DNA of 64,000 nucleotides from JANWYT01 sp034437555. Its GTDB lineage: Bacteria; Chloroflexota; Anaerolineae; Aggregatilineales; Phototrophicaceae. The stretch spans positions 9,788 through 73,787 of the forward strand of contig DAOTTQ010000018.1 in NCBI GenBank assembly GCA_034437555.1. The letters run 5' to 3'. The position numbers and the translations under genes were made by a program. Shown piece after piece: positions 53,071 to 62,165 of the stretch (position 1 is its first letter; the number at the start of each line of letters is the position of its first letter). The notes below the pieces were generated by a model. The model was not told where the DNA came from and did not search any database. It saw nothing but the letters and a program-made list of their open reading frames with translations.

Positions 53071-54819
53071 GTGCTTAAGCGATGGGTAGTGATAGCTTGG
53101 TTTTGCTTTATCGGATTTAGCGTAAACGCAGATTTATCAACCACGACCAATAAAGCATTAGAGGCATTTGCCCTACAAAGCGCAAATGCCATGCCATTGG
53201 TTCGCATGTTAAAAATCGGCGAGGATACCAAGCCCCCCACAACAACCTCATACTCATTACAAGGGAGTCGGGGCGAGTGGTTTGGCGAAATAGACGGCTT
53301 CACCACCATGGAGCTACAAATTACCATTCGCGGGCTAAAGTCTGGGGATACAGTGTATGCGTATGCCGAAGGGTATGATGGTTTTGACCCCGTGTTAAGC
53401 CTTGTGGACGGCACATTCTCACAAATTTATGCCACTGATGATGACGGGGGGGGCGAACTAAACAGCCTTGTCATCCACACGATAGACGCGGATGGTGATT
53501 ATATTATCAGCCTTGTTGGCGTTAAAGACTCTTACGGCAGGTATCGGCTCGCTATTGGCATTAATGACGAGGGCGCACTGGGTATTGACTCCATCAAGCC
53601 GACAGTGACGCTGGATTGCCGTTTTTTTGCACAGTCTAAACGCCCCGTTCTGAGTGGCTACGTTCAAAAGCGCGAAGACGAGCTATTCATCATTCACTAT
53701 ACGCTTCAAGGCATTGATGCCACCAGTCGTTATTACGTAGAACGCCTAGAAGAGGCTCTTAGACAGTCAATTGATGTGCAGCTTAATTTGCTGGGATGGC
53801 GACTTCCCCCGCCCGACTGCGAAGAAGGCGGAGACAATCGCATTGATGTTTATGTGCTTCATATTGACAATGGCACGCTGGGCTATGCTATGCCAGAAGT
53901 CACTGTGGGCGATAACCCCAATACCGATGCGATAGAGCTTTACTCTAGTTATGGCTACTTGGTGATTGAAAATGATATGCAGTTTACCGATAGCAATTCT
54001 GCCATCGACATTATGCAGGTTACAGCTGCCCATGAACTGCACCACGTGATCCAGTTTGGCTATGATGGCAACGAAACGTTTGGCGGTTTAGTCGAAAGTG
54101 GTGCAAGCTGGATTGAAACGCTGGTTTACCCCGAAATTGCCGAAGTATACGATTATGTGGATGACATTTTTGCCTCGCCGGACTTATGCCTTGGGGCAGA
54201 ACCCCGAAATTTTGGCACGCGCATTTATGCCGAGTGGGTGGTACTCGATTCTTTAGCGCGTGATTTTGGCGTAGATACCTATCGTCAAATTTGGGAACGC
54301 TTGGTTTTTTCTGAAGGGCTAGTGGGGTTTTATGAGGCGTTAAACCTCATCGGCACATCGCCAGAAGATGTAATGCAACGGACGTGGGTGCGCTTATTGC
54401 TACACGATTTTGAGTATTGGCGCCGTTTTAACAGCACTGTAGACGTAGAAGAAGTGATTGACGGCGTAGGTACGCTAGTGCCACAGCGCGACGGTGTACA
54501 ACAATTAGGCGTTGATTATATTGCGGTAACGGCAAAGGGCGTTTTTACCTTCTCACAGGACAAACGCGCCCTAGAACTCTTTTATGTGGGCATAAACACC
54601 CAAACGGGCGAGGCAAGAGTGCATGAAATAGGAACTAGTGGCACAATAGACACCACACGCTATGATGAGGGTTATCTGATGGTGTTAAACACCATTCGGC
54701 ATCGGCATATAGATGAATGCCGTTATGAAGGCTGGGAAATCACCACCACACAAGGCGGGGGAAAACCCCTTACGCCCCCGACAGTGGACATTTGGAACGC
54801 GCGAAACTACGGGCAATAA
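53071..54819 (+). CDS. Secreted zinc metallopeptidase-like protein
   Basis: About 582 residues from GTG 53071 (AAGGA about 10 bases upstream), which gives a signal peptide (RWVVIAWFCFIGFSVNA); an earlier in-frame start at 52999 would bury it. An N-terminal beta domain resembling PPC/DVUA0089 (about 40-165) precedes the peptidase region, with HELHHVIQ near residue 322 as the HExxH zinc site. Similar to secreted proteases of unknown substrate in gliding and Chloroflexota bacteria. The third metal ligand (perhaps E/D of the GASWIET helix) is inferred. Confidence 0.75.
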   Translation: MLKRWVVIAWFCFIGFSVNADLSTTTNKALEAFALQSANAMPLVRMLKIGEDTKPPTTTSYSLQGSRGEWFGEIDGFTTMELQITIRGLKSGDTVYAYAEGYDGFDPVLSLVDGTFSQIYATDDDGGGELNSLVIHTIDADGDYIISLVGVKDSYGRYRLAIGINDEGALGIDSIKPTVTLDCRFFAQSKRPVLSGYVQKREDELFIIHYTLQGIDATSRYYVERLEEALRQSIDVQLNLLGWRLPPPDCEEGGDNRIDVYVLHIDNGTLGYAMPEVTVGDNPNTDAIELYSSYGYLVIENDMQFTDSNSAIDIMQVTAAHELHHVIQFGYDGNETFGGLVESGASWIETLVYPEIAEVYDYVDDIFASPDLCLGAEPRNFGTRIYAEWVVLDSLARDFGVDTYRQIWERLVFSEGLVGFYEALNLIGTSPEDVMQRTWVRLLLHDFEYWRRFNSTVDVEEVIDGVGTLVPQRDGVQQLGVDYIAVTAKGVFTFSQDKRALELFYVGINTQTGEARVHEIGTSGTIDTTRYDEGYLMVLNTIRHRHIDECRYEGWEITTTQGGGKPLTPPTVDIWNARNYGQ

Positions 54820-54851
54820 GCACCACACACATCTAAAGTAAAGGACACACC

Positions 54852-55424
54852 ATGCCCAAAGAAACCGAAGTGCAAGCCGAGATTGACCGCATGTATGAAG
54901 ATGAAAGTGCTACAGACGAACTAAATGACGAAGAAGCCACTCTTTTACTAGAGTGGGGCGAAGCCAGCCTAAACCGTTTGGTGTTTACGGATAGTATCAA
55001 CGCCGAAGAATACGGCACAAACCTTCGCCAATTGATAAAGCGTGTTAACCGCTTTGTGGGCAAACGCACCTATGAAGATGAAGAAACCCAAGCCCGCGCA
55101 CTAACCGAGATGCTAGAGTGGATAGCAAAAAACGGTTTTAGCGTGGATGAAGCCCAAGTGAAAGCCGTTATACCCGACGATGTGACGGACATGATGGGAA
55201 CGCTAGAGGGTATTCTTAGCTTGCTTGCGCCCCCCACACCCCTCTTATCCCAGCCACAACCCTTACCACCAGCCTCACCCTTGCCTTTGCCACCCTTGCC
55301 TTTATCATCAAAAGGTAAAGAAGAAGACCCCTTGTCTAAGCTCGTGAACACGCTAGACGACTGGCTAAAGCCCAAGCAAGACACACAAAACGATAGCCCT
55401 ACCGACAAACAAGAAGAGGAATAG
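54852..55424 (+). CDS. Acidic hypothetical protein with Pro-rich linker
   Basis: 190 residues. The N-terminal 105 residues are acidic and helical (EVQAEIDRMYEDESATDELNDEE...), followed by a Pro/Leu-rich low-complexity stretch (PLPPASPLPLPPLPL) and an acidic tail. AAAGGA precedes the ATG. It sits 4 bases before the phospholipase D gene, so both are co-transcribed. No family recognised. Confidence 0.75.
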   Translation: MPKETEVQAEIDRMYEDESATDELNDEEATLLLEWGEASLNRLVFTDSINAEEYGTNLRQLIKRVNRFVGKRTYEDEETQARALTEMLEWIAKNGFSVDEAQVKAVIPDDVTDMMGTLEGILSLLAPPTPLLSQPQPLPPASPLPLPPLPLSSKGKEEDPLSKLVNTLDDWLKPKQDTQNDSPTDKQEEE

Positions 55425-55428
55425 ACTA

Positions 55429-56682
55429 ATGGCAAATAAGAACAAACCCAAGCAAAGCCCATTGCAAGCCATTTTAGCCGCCATTGTGGTGGTGATTGCA
55501 GGTGTCATTTATATTGTGAGTGGTGTTGATTTAACGGGGGGAAATTTAGGCGTAGTTACCACGGTGCCACAAACCACATCCGTTAGCACCACTGCGCCCA
55601 CAACACGCCCCACCACTGCTTCGGCTTCGGCAACCCCTGCCCCTGTGGTAGCGACTGCCGTCACAAACTCTAACCGTTTAACCACATTTACATTAGAAAA
55701 TGCATTAGGCGCAAGCCGTTCTTTCTGGCGCGTTTATTTTACTGTTCCGCAAACAGACCGTACCAAATGGGTAAACAGCATTGATGCAGAACTGGCAAAA
55801 GCCATTGATGGCGTGCGCTCTACACTGGATATTGCCGCCTTTGAGTGGAACAATCCCGCCCTTACAAAAGCCGTTCTTGATGCCCATAAGCGCGGTGTTG
55901 CTATACGGATGGTTGCCGATAGTGAACACACCATTGATGACAGTGACAGCACCATTAAACAGCTTGCAGACGCGGGCATCCCCATTGTGTATGACAACCG
56001 TAGCGCATTTATGCACAATAAATTTATGTTGCTAGATGGCGCAACCCTATGGATGGGCAGCATGAACTTCCAACAAAATGACATCTTCCGCAATAACAAT
56101 AACGTGCTGGTACTCAATAGCACTCGTGCCGTTCAAACCTATAAAACCGAGTTTGAATCTATGTTTATAGGGGGCAAGTTTGGACCCAACAAGCCCGCCA
56201 ACACCGCCAGCTTTACCGAAGGTGGCACAAACATTCAAATTTACTTTGCCTCTCAAAACGATGTGGTTAACCCTATTGTGCAAGAAATTGCCAAAGCCCA
56301 AACGCAAATCCGCTTTATGGCATTCTCTTACACGCTTCCTGCTTTGTCCGCAGCCATGATTGAACGCGCCAATGCTGGCATAAACGTAGAAGGCATCTTT
56401 GAGCAACGCGGTAGCGAAACCGCCTCTAGCCAGTTAAGAGCGTTAAAGTGTGCAGGTACTACCGTCTTTCAAGATGGCAACCCCGGCACCATGCACCATA
56501 AAGTGATTATCATCGACAATTCTACTGTGATTACTGGCTCGTTTAACTTTAGCAACAACGCCATTAACAGTAATGATGAAAACCTAGTGATTATTAGAAA
56601 CGCCGACATTGCCCGTCAATACTTGCAAGAGTACGAACGCGTGCGTGCCGTTGCCCGAGATGCCACCCGCGTTACTTGCTAA
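55429..56682 (+). CDS. Phospholipase D-like protein, membrane-anchored
   Basis: 417 residues. An N-terminal membrane anchor (about 13-30) and a Thr/Pro linker precede two HKD motifs, HNKFMLLD near 194 and HHKVIIID near 355, each followed by a G(S)xN (MGSMN, TGSFN). The paired catalytic domains cut phosphodiesters; the substrate could be cardiolipin, other phospholipids or nucleic acids. GAGGA lies inside the end of the previous gene. Confidence 0.9.
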   Translation: MANKNKPKQSPLQAILAAIVVVIAGVIYIVSGVDLTGGNLGVVTTVPQTTSVSTTAPTTRPTTASASATPAPVVATAVTNSNRLTTFTLENALGASRSFWRVYFTVPQTDRTKWVNSIDAELAKAIDGVRSTLDIAAFEWNNPALTKAVLDAHKRGVAIRMVADSEHTIDDSDSTIKQLADAGIPIVYDNRSAFMHNKFMLLDGATLWMGSMNFQQNDIFRNNNNVLVLNSTRAVQTYKTEFESMFIGGKFGPNKPANTASFTEGGTNIQIYFASQNDVVNPIVQEIAKAQTQIRFMAFSYTLPALSAAMIERANAGINVEGIFEQRGSETASSQLRALKCAGTTVFQDGNPGTMHHKVIIIDNSTVITGSFNFSNNAINSNDENLVIIRNADIARQYLQEYERVRAVARDATRVTC

Positions 56683-56701
56683 GCCACTTTTTTACCCGTG
56701 T

Positions 56702-56753
56702 GGGGGAACGACTGTAGTTAATTCCCCCGCGATTTTCCCCTAAAAATGAGGGG
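56702..56753 (+). terminator. Terminator after the phospholipase D gene
   Basis: Two hairpins: GGGGGAA / TTCCCCC (56702-56708 with 56722-56728), and CCCCT / AGGGG (56737-56741 with 56749-56753) followed by TTTTA. The second looks like a Rho-independent terminator. The remaining 56754-56875 holds the ppk promoter. Confidence 0.65.
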
Positions 56754-56811
56754 TTTTACCCTTTTGTGGGTGGCTAAAGTCAAAAAATTTAACTCCCTCT
56801 TAGCAAATCTA

Positions 56812-56820
56812 TGCTATAGT
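56812..56820 (+). promoter_or_regulatory. Extended -10 promoter of ppk
   Basis: TGC-TATAGT, the same extended -10 style as at the CoxE-like gene, 56 bases before the ppk ATG. No obvious phosphate-box (Pho) direct repeats were found. Confidence 0.55.
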
Positions 56821-56875
56821 GAAAGAGTTATTTTTTGTATCCAATACTTTCTAACAACACTGGAAAAACCGTATT

Positions 56876-59005
56876 ATGTCTGCCATAGAGCTGAATCCAG
56901 AAAATTATACCAACCGCGAGTTAAGCAATTTACAGTTTCAACGGCGCGTCTTATCACTTGCAGAAGACCCCAACATTCCCCTTTTAGAGCGCGTGAAGTT
57001 TATTGCCATTGTGGGCAATAATTTAGACGAGTTCTTTATGGTGCGCGTTGCCACGTACATTCAAAAAATTAAAATGGGAGTTGTCTCATCGCGCCCTGAT
57101 GGGCATACCCCACAACAGTTATTGCGAAAAATTAGGGATGAGGTGTTTGACATCATCGATGAGCAACGCCGCCTCTTGCTGATTGTGCTAGAAGAACTAG
57201 AGCAAAAAAACATCCTTATGCGAACCTATGCGGACTTGCCTATAGCTGTTCAAGAGGTGATGACGAGCTACTTTCATGAGCAAGTGTTCCCTGTCCTTAC
57301 GCCCCTTGCGGTTGACCATGCACGCCCTTTTCCATTTATTTCTAATTTAAGCCTCAACCTTGCTGTTATTTTAGAACGCCAAAATGACGATGATGCCGAG
57401 TTTGCTCGTATTAAAATTCCTGCCCCCGATAGCATGTCACGTTTGCTGAATGTATCGCAAATTGTAGAAAAGTTTAGCGGGCAAACCCTTTCAGAAACCG
57501 TGTTCATTTATATTGAAGACCTTATTATGGTGCATCTGGGAGAGCTGTTCCCCGGCATGAACATTTTAGAGGCTGCGCCGTTTAGAGTGCTTCGTAATGC
57601 TGATATTGACTATGAACACGAGCAAGAAATGATGGATGATAACGACGAAGCCGATGATGAAGACTTGCTTGATGTGATGTCTATCATCGAACAGGGTGTA
57701 AAAGAACGGCGTTTTGGCTCACTGGTGCGCGTAAGTGTGCCAAAGGACATTAGCCAAGCCCTGTTAAGCCGTTTGCTAGATGGGCTAGAAGTGCGCCTTG
57801 ATAGCCACGTTTACGCTATTGGGGGCGCGCTAGGAAGTGCGAACCTTTTTGAAATTGCCTCCCTAGACCGTCCAGAACTAAAGTATGCGCCCTATGTGCC
57901 ACGTCACTCTGACCAATTGTCCCCAGAGTCTAATATTTTTAATGCGATTCGGCGCGGTGATATTTTGCTTCATCACCCCTATGATTCATTTACGCCAGTA
58001 GAAGAGTTCTTTAAGCAGGCGGCTAGTGACCCCGACGTACTTGCCATTAAAGCCACGCTATATCGCGTGGGCAAGAACTCGGCTATCGTGCAATCTTTGC
58101 TTGATGCCCGTGATAACGAAAAGCAAGTGACTGTTTTAGTAGAACTAAAAGCCCGCTTTGATGAAGAAAATAACCTAGAGTGGGCGCGTGCCTTAGAAGC
58201 GAAGGGCGTGCATGTGGTGTATGGCGTAGAAGAACTGTCGGTAAAAACCCATGCCAAGGTCGCTTTGGTGGTGCGCCGTGAAGCAGACGGCGTGCGCCGT
58301 TACTTACACCTTGCTAGTGGCAACTACAACGCCTCTACGGCGCGTCTTTATACCGATATTGCGATGTTTACCTGCAATCAAGAATTAGCAGACGATGCCA
58401 GCCGTTTGTTTAATCGGCTTACGGGATATGCGCCCAACACCTCTTATAACCGCATGCTGGTTGCCCCCAAGTTCTTGTTACCTAGCCTTGTGGAGCGTAT
58501 TGAACACGAAATTAGCGTTGCCAAACAGGGCAAGCCCTCCCAAATTATTATGAAGATGAACCAACTGGAAGAAGACCACGTCATCCAAAAGCTCTACGAA
58601 GCCTCACAAGCAGGCGTAAAAGTAGACCTCATTGTGCGTGGCTTGTGCTGTTTGCGACCCGGTATTCCAAACTTTAGTGATAATATCCGCGTGAAAAGCA
58701 TTGTGGGGCGTTTCTTAGAACACTCCCGCATTTTCTACTTCTCTAATGCGCCCGAAGACAAGCAAATGTTTGTGGGTAGCGCAGATGTGATGCGCCGTAA
58801 TTTGCTTAATCGCGTAGAGGTGGTGTTTCCTGTGATGGACACGCGCCTAAAGAACCGTATCTTGCGGATGCTAAACACCAACCTTGCCGATAACACCTAT
58901 GCGTGGGAACTAATGAGCGATGGACAATACTATCGCCTGTCGCCTGCGAAGGGTGAAACGCCCATCAATGCCCAACACGCGTTTATGCTGAATAGTTGGG
59001 GGTAG
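56876..59005 (+). CDS. ppk1: Polyphosphate kinase
   Basis: 709 residues. Makes polyphosphate from ATP, reversibly. Seen: the N-terminal domain NRELSNLQFQRRVLSLAED, the head domain with an acidic insert EQEMMDDNDEADDEDLLD near 255, and two PLD-like C-terminal domains. The phospho-His is in KTHAK near 457 (VKTHAKVALVVRRE), the second His in EHSRIFYF near 614. Length is normal and the conserved residues are intact. Single gene. Confidence 0.95.
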   Translation: MSAIELNPENYTNRELSNLQFQRRVLSLAEDPNIPLLERVKFIAIVGNNLDEFFMVRVATYIQKIKMGVVSSRPDGHTPQQLLRKIRDEVFDIIDEQRRLLLIVLEELEQKNILMRTYADLPIAVQEVMTSYFHEQVFPVLTPLAVDHARPFPFISNLSLNLAVILERQNDDDAEFARIKIPAPDSMSRLLNVSQIVEKFSGQTLSETVFIYIEDLIMVHLGELFPGMNILEAAPFRVLRNADIDYEHEQEMMDDNDEADDEDLLDVMSIIEQGVKERRFGSLVRVSVPKDISQALLSRLLDGLEVRLDSHVYAIGGALGSANLFEIASLDRPELKYAPYVPRHSDQLSPESNIFNAIRRGDILLHHPYDSFTPVEEFFKQAASDPDVLAIKATLYRVGKNSAIVQSLLDARDNEKQVTVLVELKARFDEENNLEWARALEAKGVHVVYGVEELSVKTHAKVALVVRREADGVRRYLHLASGNYNASTARLYTDIAMFTCNQELADDASRLFNRLTGYAPNTSYNRMLVAPKFLLPSLVERIEHEISVAKQGKPSQIIMKMNQLEEDHVIQKLYEASQAGVKVDLIVRGLCCLRPGIPNFSDNIRVKSIVGRFLEHSRIFYFSNAPEDKQMFVGSADVMRRNLLNRVEVVFPVMDTRLKNRILRMLNTNLADNTYAWELMSDGQYYRLSPAKGETPINAQHAFMLNSWG

Positions 59006-59010
59006 TCCGA

Positions 59011-59029
59011 GGGGGCTTTATACCCCCCC
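59011..59029. terminator. Small G/C hairpin between convergent ppk and lipoprotein genes
   Basis: GGGGG-CTTTATA-CCCCC, with a flanking extra C run, overlaps the stop of the lipoprotein gene (TAA from 59018-59020). It may act as a bidirectional terminator. Confidence 0.45.
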
Positions 59030-59995
59030 AAACACGCTTCGCCAAGAGCCACTGGTTTTACCGCCCACCAGCACCCATACATCACTTCGCCCCGTGATAT
59101 AAATCATAAAGCCGTTTTCAAACGCCAGCACAGAAGCCGTGTTCCCTACTTCGGGCGCGGTTGCCCACCCCAAATTAGCTTTAGCAGTGGGGTTATTTGC
59201 CCACACCTTATTAAAGCCACGTACAGGGGCAATTAAGCCTTGTGGGGCTGCTTCTGCGCCTGCTTCGGGGTCTACGCCACTGGTAAACGTATCAATAAAG
59301 TATTGGTATGTGCCAGAGGTGCTATATAGCGCAAAAATCTCGCCGTTTAGCCAAACCATAATGCCCCCCTGATAGGTTTGCCATGCGCTAGGGATGGCTT
59401 GCACCACAGGCGGATTGCCCAAAGGACACCCTAAACTGGACGCAATATCGGTGATGCTGGCGTATACCACGCCAAAGCCTCCTGTGGGCAACGTGCTACA
59501 AGTAGGCAAAAGTGCAGGCGCGGTTGCCAAAGAAACGGGCGTACCCCCCACAGAAATCACCTGTACTTGGGCTTGTCCTGTGGGCGGAATGGTAATATCA
59601 ACACCCTGAAAATTTGGCACAACATAATTGGTGGGCAATAGCGTTGCCTGTGCCGCTAATTCCAATAAGCCCGTAATGGCGCGTTCTTGGGGTGGAATAG
59701 TGGGTTCGGGCGTGCTGGTTGCCGTAGCTGTTTCGGTGATGGTTGCGCTAGGTGTGATGGTCACGGTTGGCTCTAGGCTTGCCGTTGCCGTTAGCGTTTC
59801 TGTAGGCGTTAGCGTAAATGTAGAGGGGAGCGTGGCGCGTGCGCTCTCGCTCGTCACGGGGTCTGTTTGCCCAATGAGTGCGGGCGTTGTGGAGGCTTGC
59901 GCGTTGGCAAGCGTGGGTAATGGCGCGGTATCTTGTGGGGTACACGCCCCTATCCCTAATAGTATTAGCCCTAAAAACCGATAAATGCCGCGCAT
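59018..59995 (-). CDS. Lipoprotein with Thr/Pro-rich linker
   Basis: 325 residues, ATG 59995 with strong AAGGAGAGG upstream. Lipobox GIGAC (Cys near 18), a 70-residue linker rich in Thr, Pro, Ala and Glu, then a globular part from about 105 with VQVISVGGTPVSLA and repeated NPTAKANLGWA-like beta segments. The DNA of the linker is an imperfect array of ACx/GCx codons. Surface exposed; function unknown. The linker type is common in Chloroflexota lipoproteins. Confidence 0.8.
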   Translation of the reverse strand: MRGIYRFLGLILLGIGACTPQDTAPLPTLANAQASTTPALIGQTDPVTSESARATLPSTFTLTPTETLTATASLEPTVTITPSATITETATATSTPEPTIPPQERAITGLLELAAQATLLPTNYVVPNFQGVDITIPPTGQAQVQVISVGGTPVSLATAPALLPTCSTLPTGGFGVVYASITDIASSLGCPLGNPPVVQAIPSAWQTYQGGIMVWLNGEIFALYSTSGTYQYFIDTFTSGVDPEAGAEAAPQGLIAPVRGFNKVWANNPTAKANLGWATAPEVGNTASVLAFENGFMIYITGRSDVWVLVGGKTSGSWRSVFGGV

Positions 59996-60066
59996 GAACC
60001 TCTCCTTCTTACCCCGTTTCCTGTAAAATATAACAAACTTTGCAACGTTACAGAAGGTATAGCCCT

Positions 60067-60759
60067 ATGCGTTTTCTTTTGGTGATGATTTTCGTGCTGT
60101 CTTTTGTGCCATTACAGGCGCAAGAAACGCTTCTTCCCCAACCCGTAGAAGCCATTGCCCAAGATGGTCTGGTGCTAAAGGGTGATTTTTATTGGCAAAG
60201 TGCCACCGCGCCCACCGTTTTAATGTTCCATGAACTATACAGCAATCGCACACGCTGGCAAGGACTGGATAGCGCGTTTATTGGCGCAGGCTATAATGTG
60301 CTGGCAGTCGATTTGCGGGGCTATGGGCAAACGAAAGGCAAAATAGAGTGGGCAAAAGCGGTTCAAGATGTGCAGTCATGGGCGGATTGGGTGCGCCAAA
60401 ACGGAAACATCAACGTGGACGCGCTCCACATGGCAGGCAGTAGCATGGGCAGTGTGCTGGCAATGGTGGGTTGTGGCAACGATGCCTCATGTGCTAGTGT
60501 GATTGCTATCTCGCCCGGCTGGGAATATTTTGGTTTGGGTGTAAGTGATGCGCTGACAGGCGGATTAGTGGGCAAGCGCGTTTTAATTGTGTACGCGCAA
60601 CGTGACCGCTATCCAGCGTTGGGCGTACCCTTGATGCTAGAAACCGCGCCCGACCTCATCGTAGAAACTTTTACGGGCAACGCACACGGCATCAGCCTCA
60701 TTAAACGCGAATCTGAAACGCTTCTTCCGCGCCTTACCGCGTGGATTAATGGCGAGTAA
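60067..60759 (+). CDS. Secreted alpha/beta hydrolase
   Basis: About 230 residues from ATG 60067, giving signal peptide MRFLLVMIFVLSFVPLQAQ; AAGG lies near. Dienelactone-hydrolase-like fold: FHELYSNRTRW oxyanion segment, nucleophile Ser near 125 in GSSMGS, Asp near 179 in QRDRYPA, His near 206 in NAHGISL. Ester or thioester substrates; true substrate unknown. Confidence 0.85.
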   Translation: MRFLLVMIFVLSFVPLQAQETLLPQPVEAIAQDGLVLKGDFYWQSATAPTVLMFHELYSNRTRWQGLDSAFIGAGYNVLAVDLRGYGQTKGKIEWAKAVQDVQSWADWVRQNGNINVDALHMAGSSMGSVLAMVGCGNDASCASVIAISPGWEYFGLGVSDALTGGLVGKRVLIVYAQRDRYPALGVPLMLETAPDLIVETFTGNAHGISLIKRESETLLPRLTAWINGE

Positions 60760-60779
60760 CCAAGGAACAAGGTCATTTC

Positions 60780-62165
60780 ATGCTTACTAAAGCCTATATT
60801 GAACAGCTAAAGCAAGAAAACATTCCAGAGCTTTATAAGCTGCTTGATTTTAAGCTGGCAAGCTCACAACAAATCTTGTTCATACTAGAGAACCTTGGTA
60901 AATTGCCCCCTAATTTTAATGGTGATTTTTTGTTATTGCTTTTTCAAAACGCTACTAACTCAAATGTTCAGTATTGGGCAATTAAGAATATCGCTAAACT
61001 CGCAGACTATAGCTTTTTAGAATTTTTGCTGGCAATTGTAAACGGGGACTATGATTCGCAAACGCGCCGTGAAGCCACATCTGCCATTGGTAGGATGCGT
61101 GATAGACGTAACATTCCATATTTAATCGCCCTTCTGCAAGATACTGACCCGAATATTGTATTGCAGGCGATTCGTGGGTTGATTGTTTTTAAGGGACATC
61201 TTCAAGTGGATGAAGCACTTGCACCCTTCAAAACCCATCCCAACGAAAACATTCAAATGATTGTCCAAAAAGAATATCGCGTAAACACGGGTATAAAATC
61301 AGAAGGACATACTCAATTTCCAAGTGAATTAAAAAATGCCGTGGTTCTTGGGGATGTTATGGAGATTTTACCCGTTATTCCTGACGAATCGATTCATCTT
61401 ACGTTTACGTCGCCACCCTATTATAACGCTAGAGATTATTCTATTTACCCCAGCTATCAGCATTATCTTGATTTTTTGAGAGGTGTTTTTAGAGAAGTGC
61501 ATCGGGTTACAAAAGAGGGGCGGTTTTGCGTGATTAACACTTCCCCTGTTATTGTTCCTCGTATTAGTCGCGCACATTCTAGCAAACGTTATCCTATTCC
61601 CTTTGACATTCACTACTTAATGATGCAACAGGACTGGGAGTTCGTAGATGACATTGTCTGGGTAAAGCCAGAGTCTAGTGTCAAAAATCGCAATGGGGGC
61701 TTTCAGCAACATCGAAAACCATTAGGCTACAAACCCAATGCCTTCACGGAATACTTGATGGTTTATCGAAAGAAAACAGACAAACTTCTTGATTGGAATA
61801 TGCGTCAGTATCCTGACGGCATTATAGAAAAAAGCAAGGTAAACAACGGCTTTGAAACGTCTAATGTTTGGCGGATAGACCCTACTTTTGATAAAGTACA
61901 CAGTGCTGTTTTCCCAATAGAACTCTGTAATCGTGTGGTGCAATACTATTCTTACATCGGTGACTTAGTATTTGACCCCTTTGCGGGAAGTGGCACGCTG
62001 GGAAAATCAGCCTTAGATTTGGAACGCGCTTTTCTTCTAACAGAACAACATCCGCCCTACTTTGAGCGCATTAAAGACCGCCTAAAAGGGCAGATATTCT
62101 CAGAAACATCTTTCCTAAGCCTTGAAGAACTTAAAGAAAGAGTAAAGCAACGTGAAACTCACTGA
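60780..62165 (+). CDS. Type II DNA methyltransferase (beta class, probable N4-cytosine) with N-terminal HEAT-like domain
   Basis: 461 residues. Residues about 60-165 carry HEAT/PBS-like helical repeats (REATSAIGRMRDRRNIPYLIALLQD, DPNIVLQAIRGLI). The methyltransferase motif IV TSPPYYN is near 210, and the SAM site DPFAGSGT near 399 follows it; this IV-before-I order is the beta class, and SPPY favours N4-cytosine over N6-adenine. It should protect host DNA from the downstream nuclease. Its stop overlaps the nuclease start by 14 bases. The HEAT fusion is unusual for a modification enzyme and its role is unknown. Confidence 0.88.
   Translation: MLTKAYIEQLKQENIPELYKLLDFKLASSQQILFILENLGKLPPNFNGDFLLLLFQNATNSNVQYWAIKNIAKLADYSFLEFLLAIVNGDYDSQTRREATSAIGRMRDRRNIPYLIALLQDTDPNIVLQAIRGLIVFKGHLQVDEALAPFKTHPNENIQMIVQKEYRVNTGIKSEGHTQFPSELKNAVVLGDVMEILPVIPDESIHLTFTSPPYYNARDYSIYPSYQHYLDFLRGVFREVHRVTKEGRFCVINTSPVIVPRISRAHSSKRYPIPFDIHYLMMQQDWEFVDDIVWVKPESSVKNRNGGFQQHRKPLGYKPNAFTEYLMVYRKKTDKLLDWNMRQYPDGIIEKSKVNNGFETSNVWRIDPTFDKVHSAVFPIELCNRVVQYYSYIGDLVFDPFAGSGTLGKSALDLERAFLLTEQHPPYFERIKDRLKGQIFSETSFLSLEELKERVKQRETH

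Noticed and set aside
52974..53414. 146-codon minus-strand frame over the metallopeptidase gene
   Set aside because: Shadow of the peptidase gene, with low-complexity composition and no start signal.
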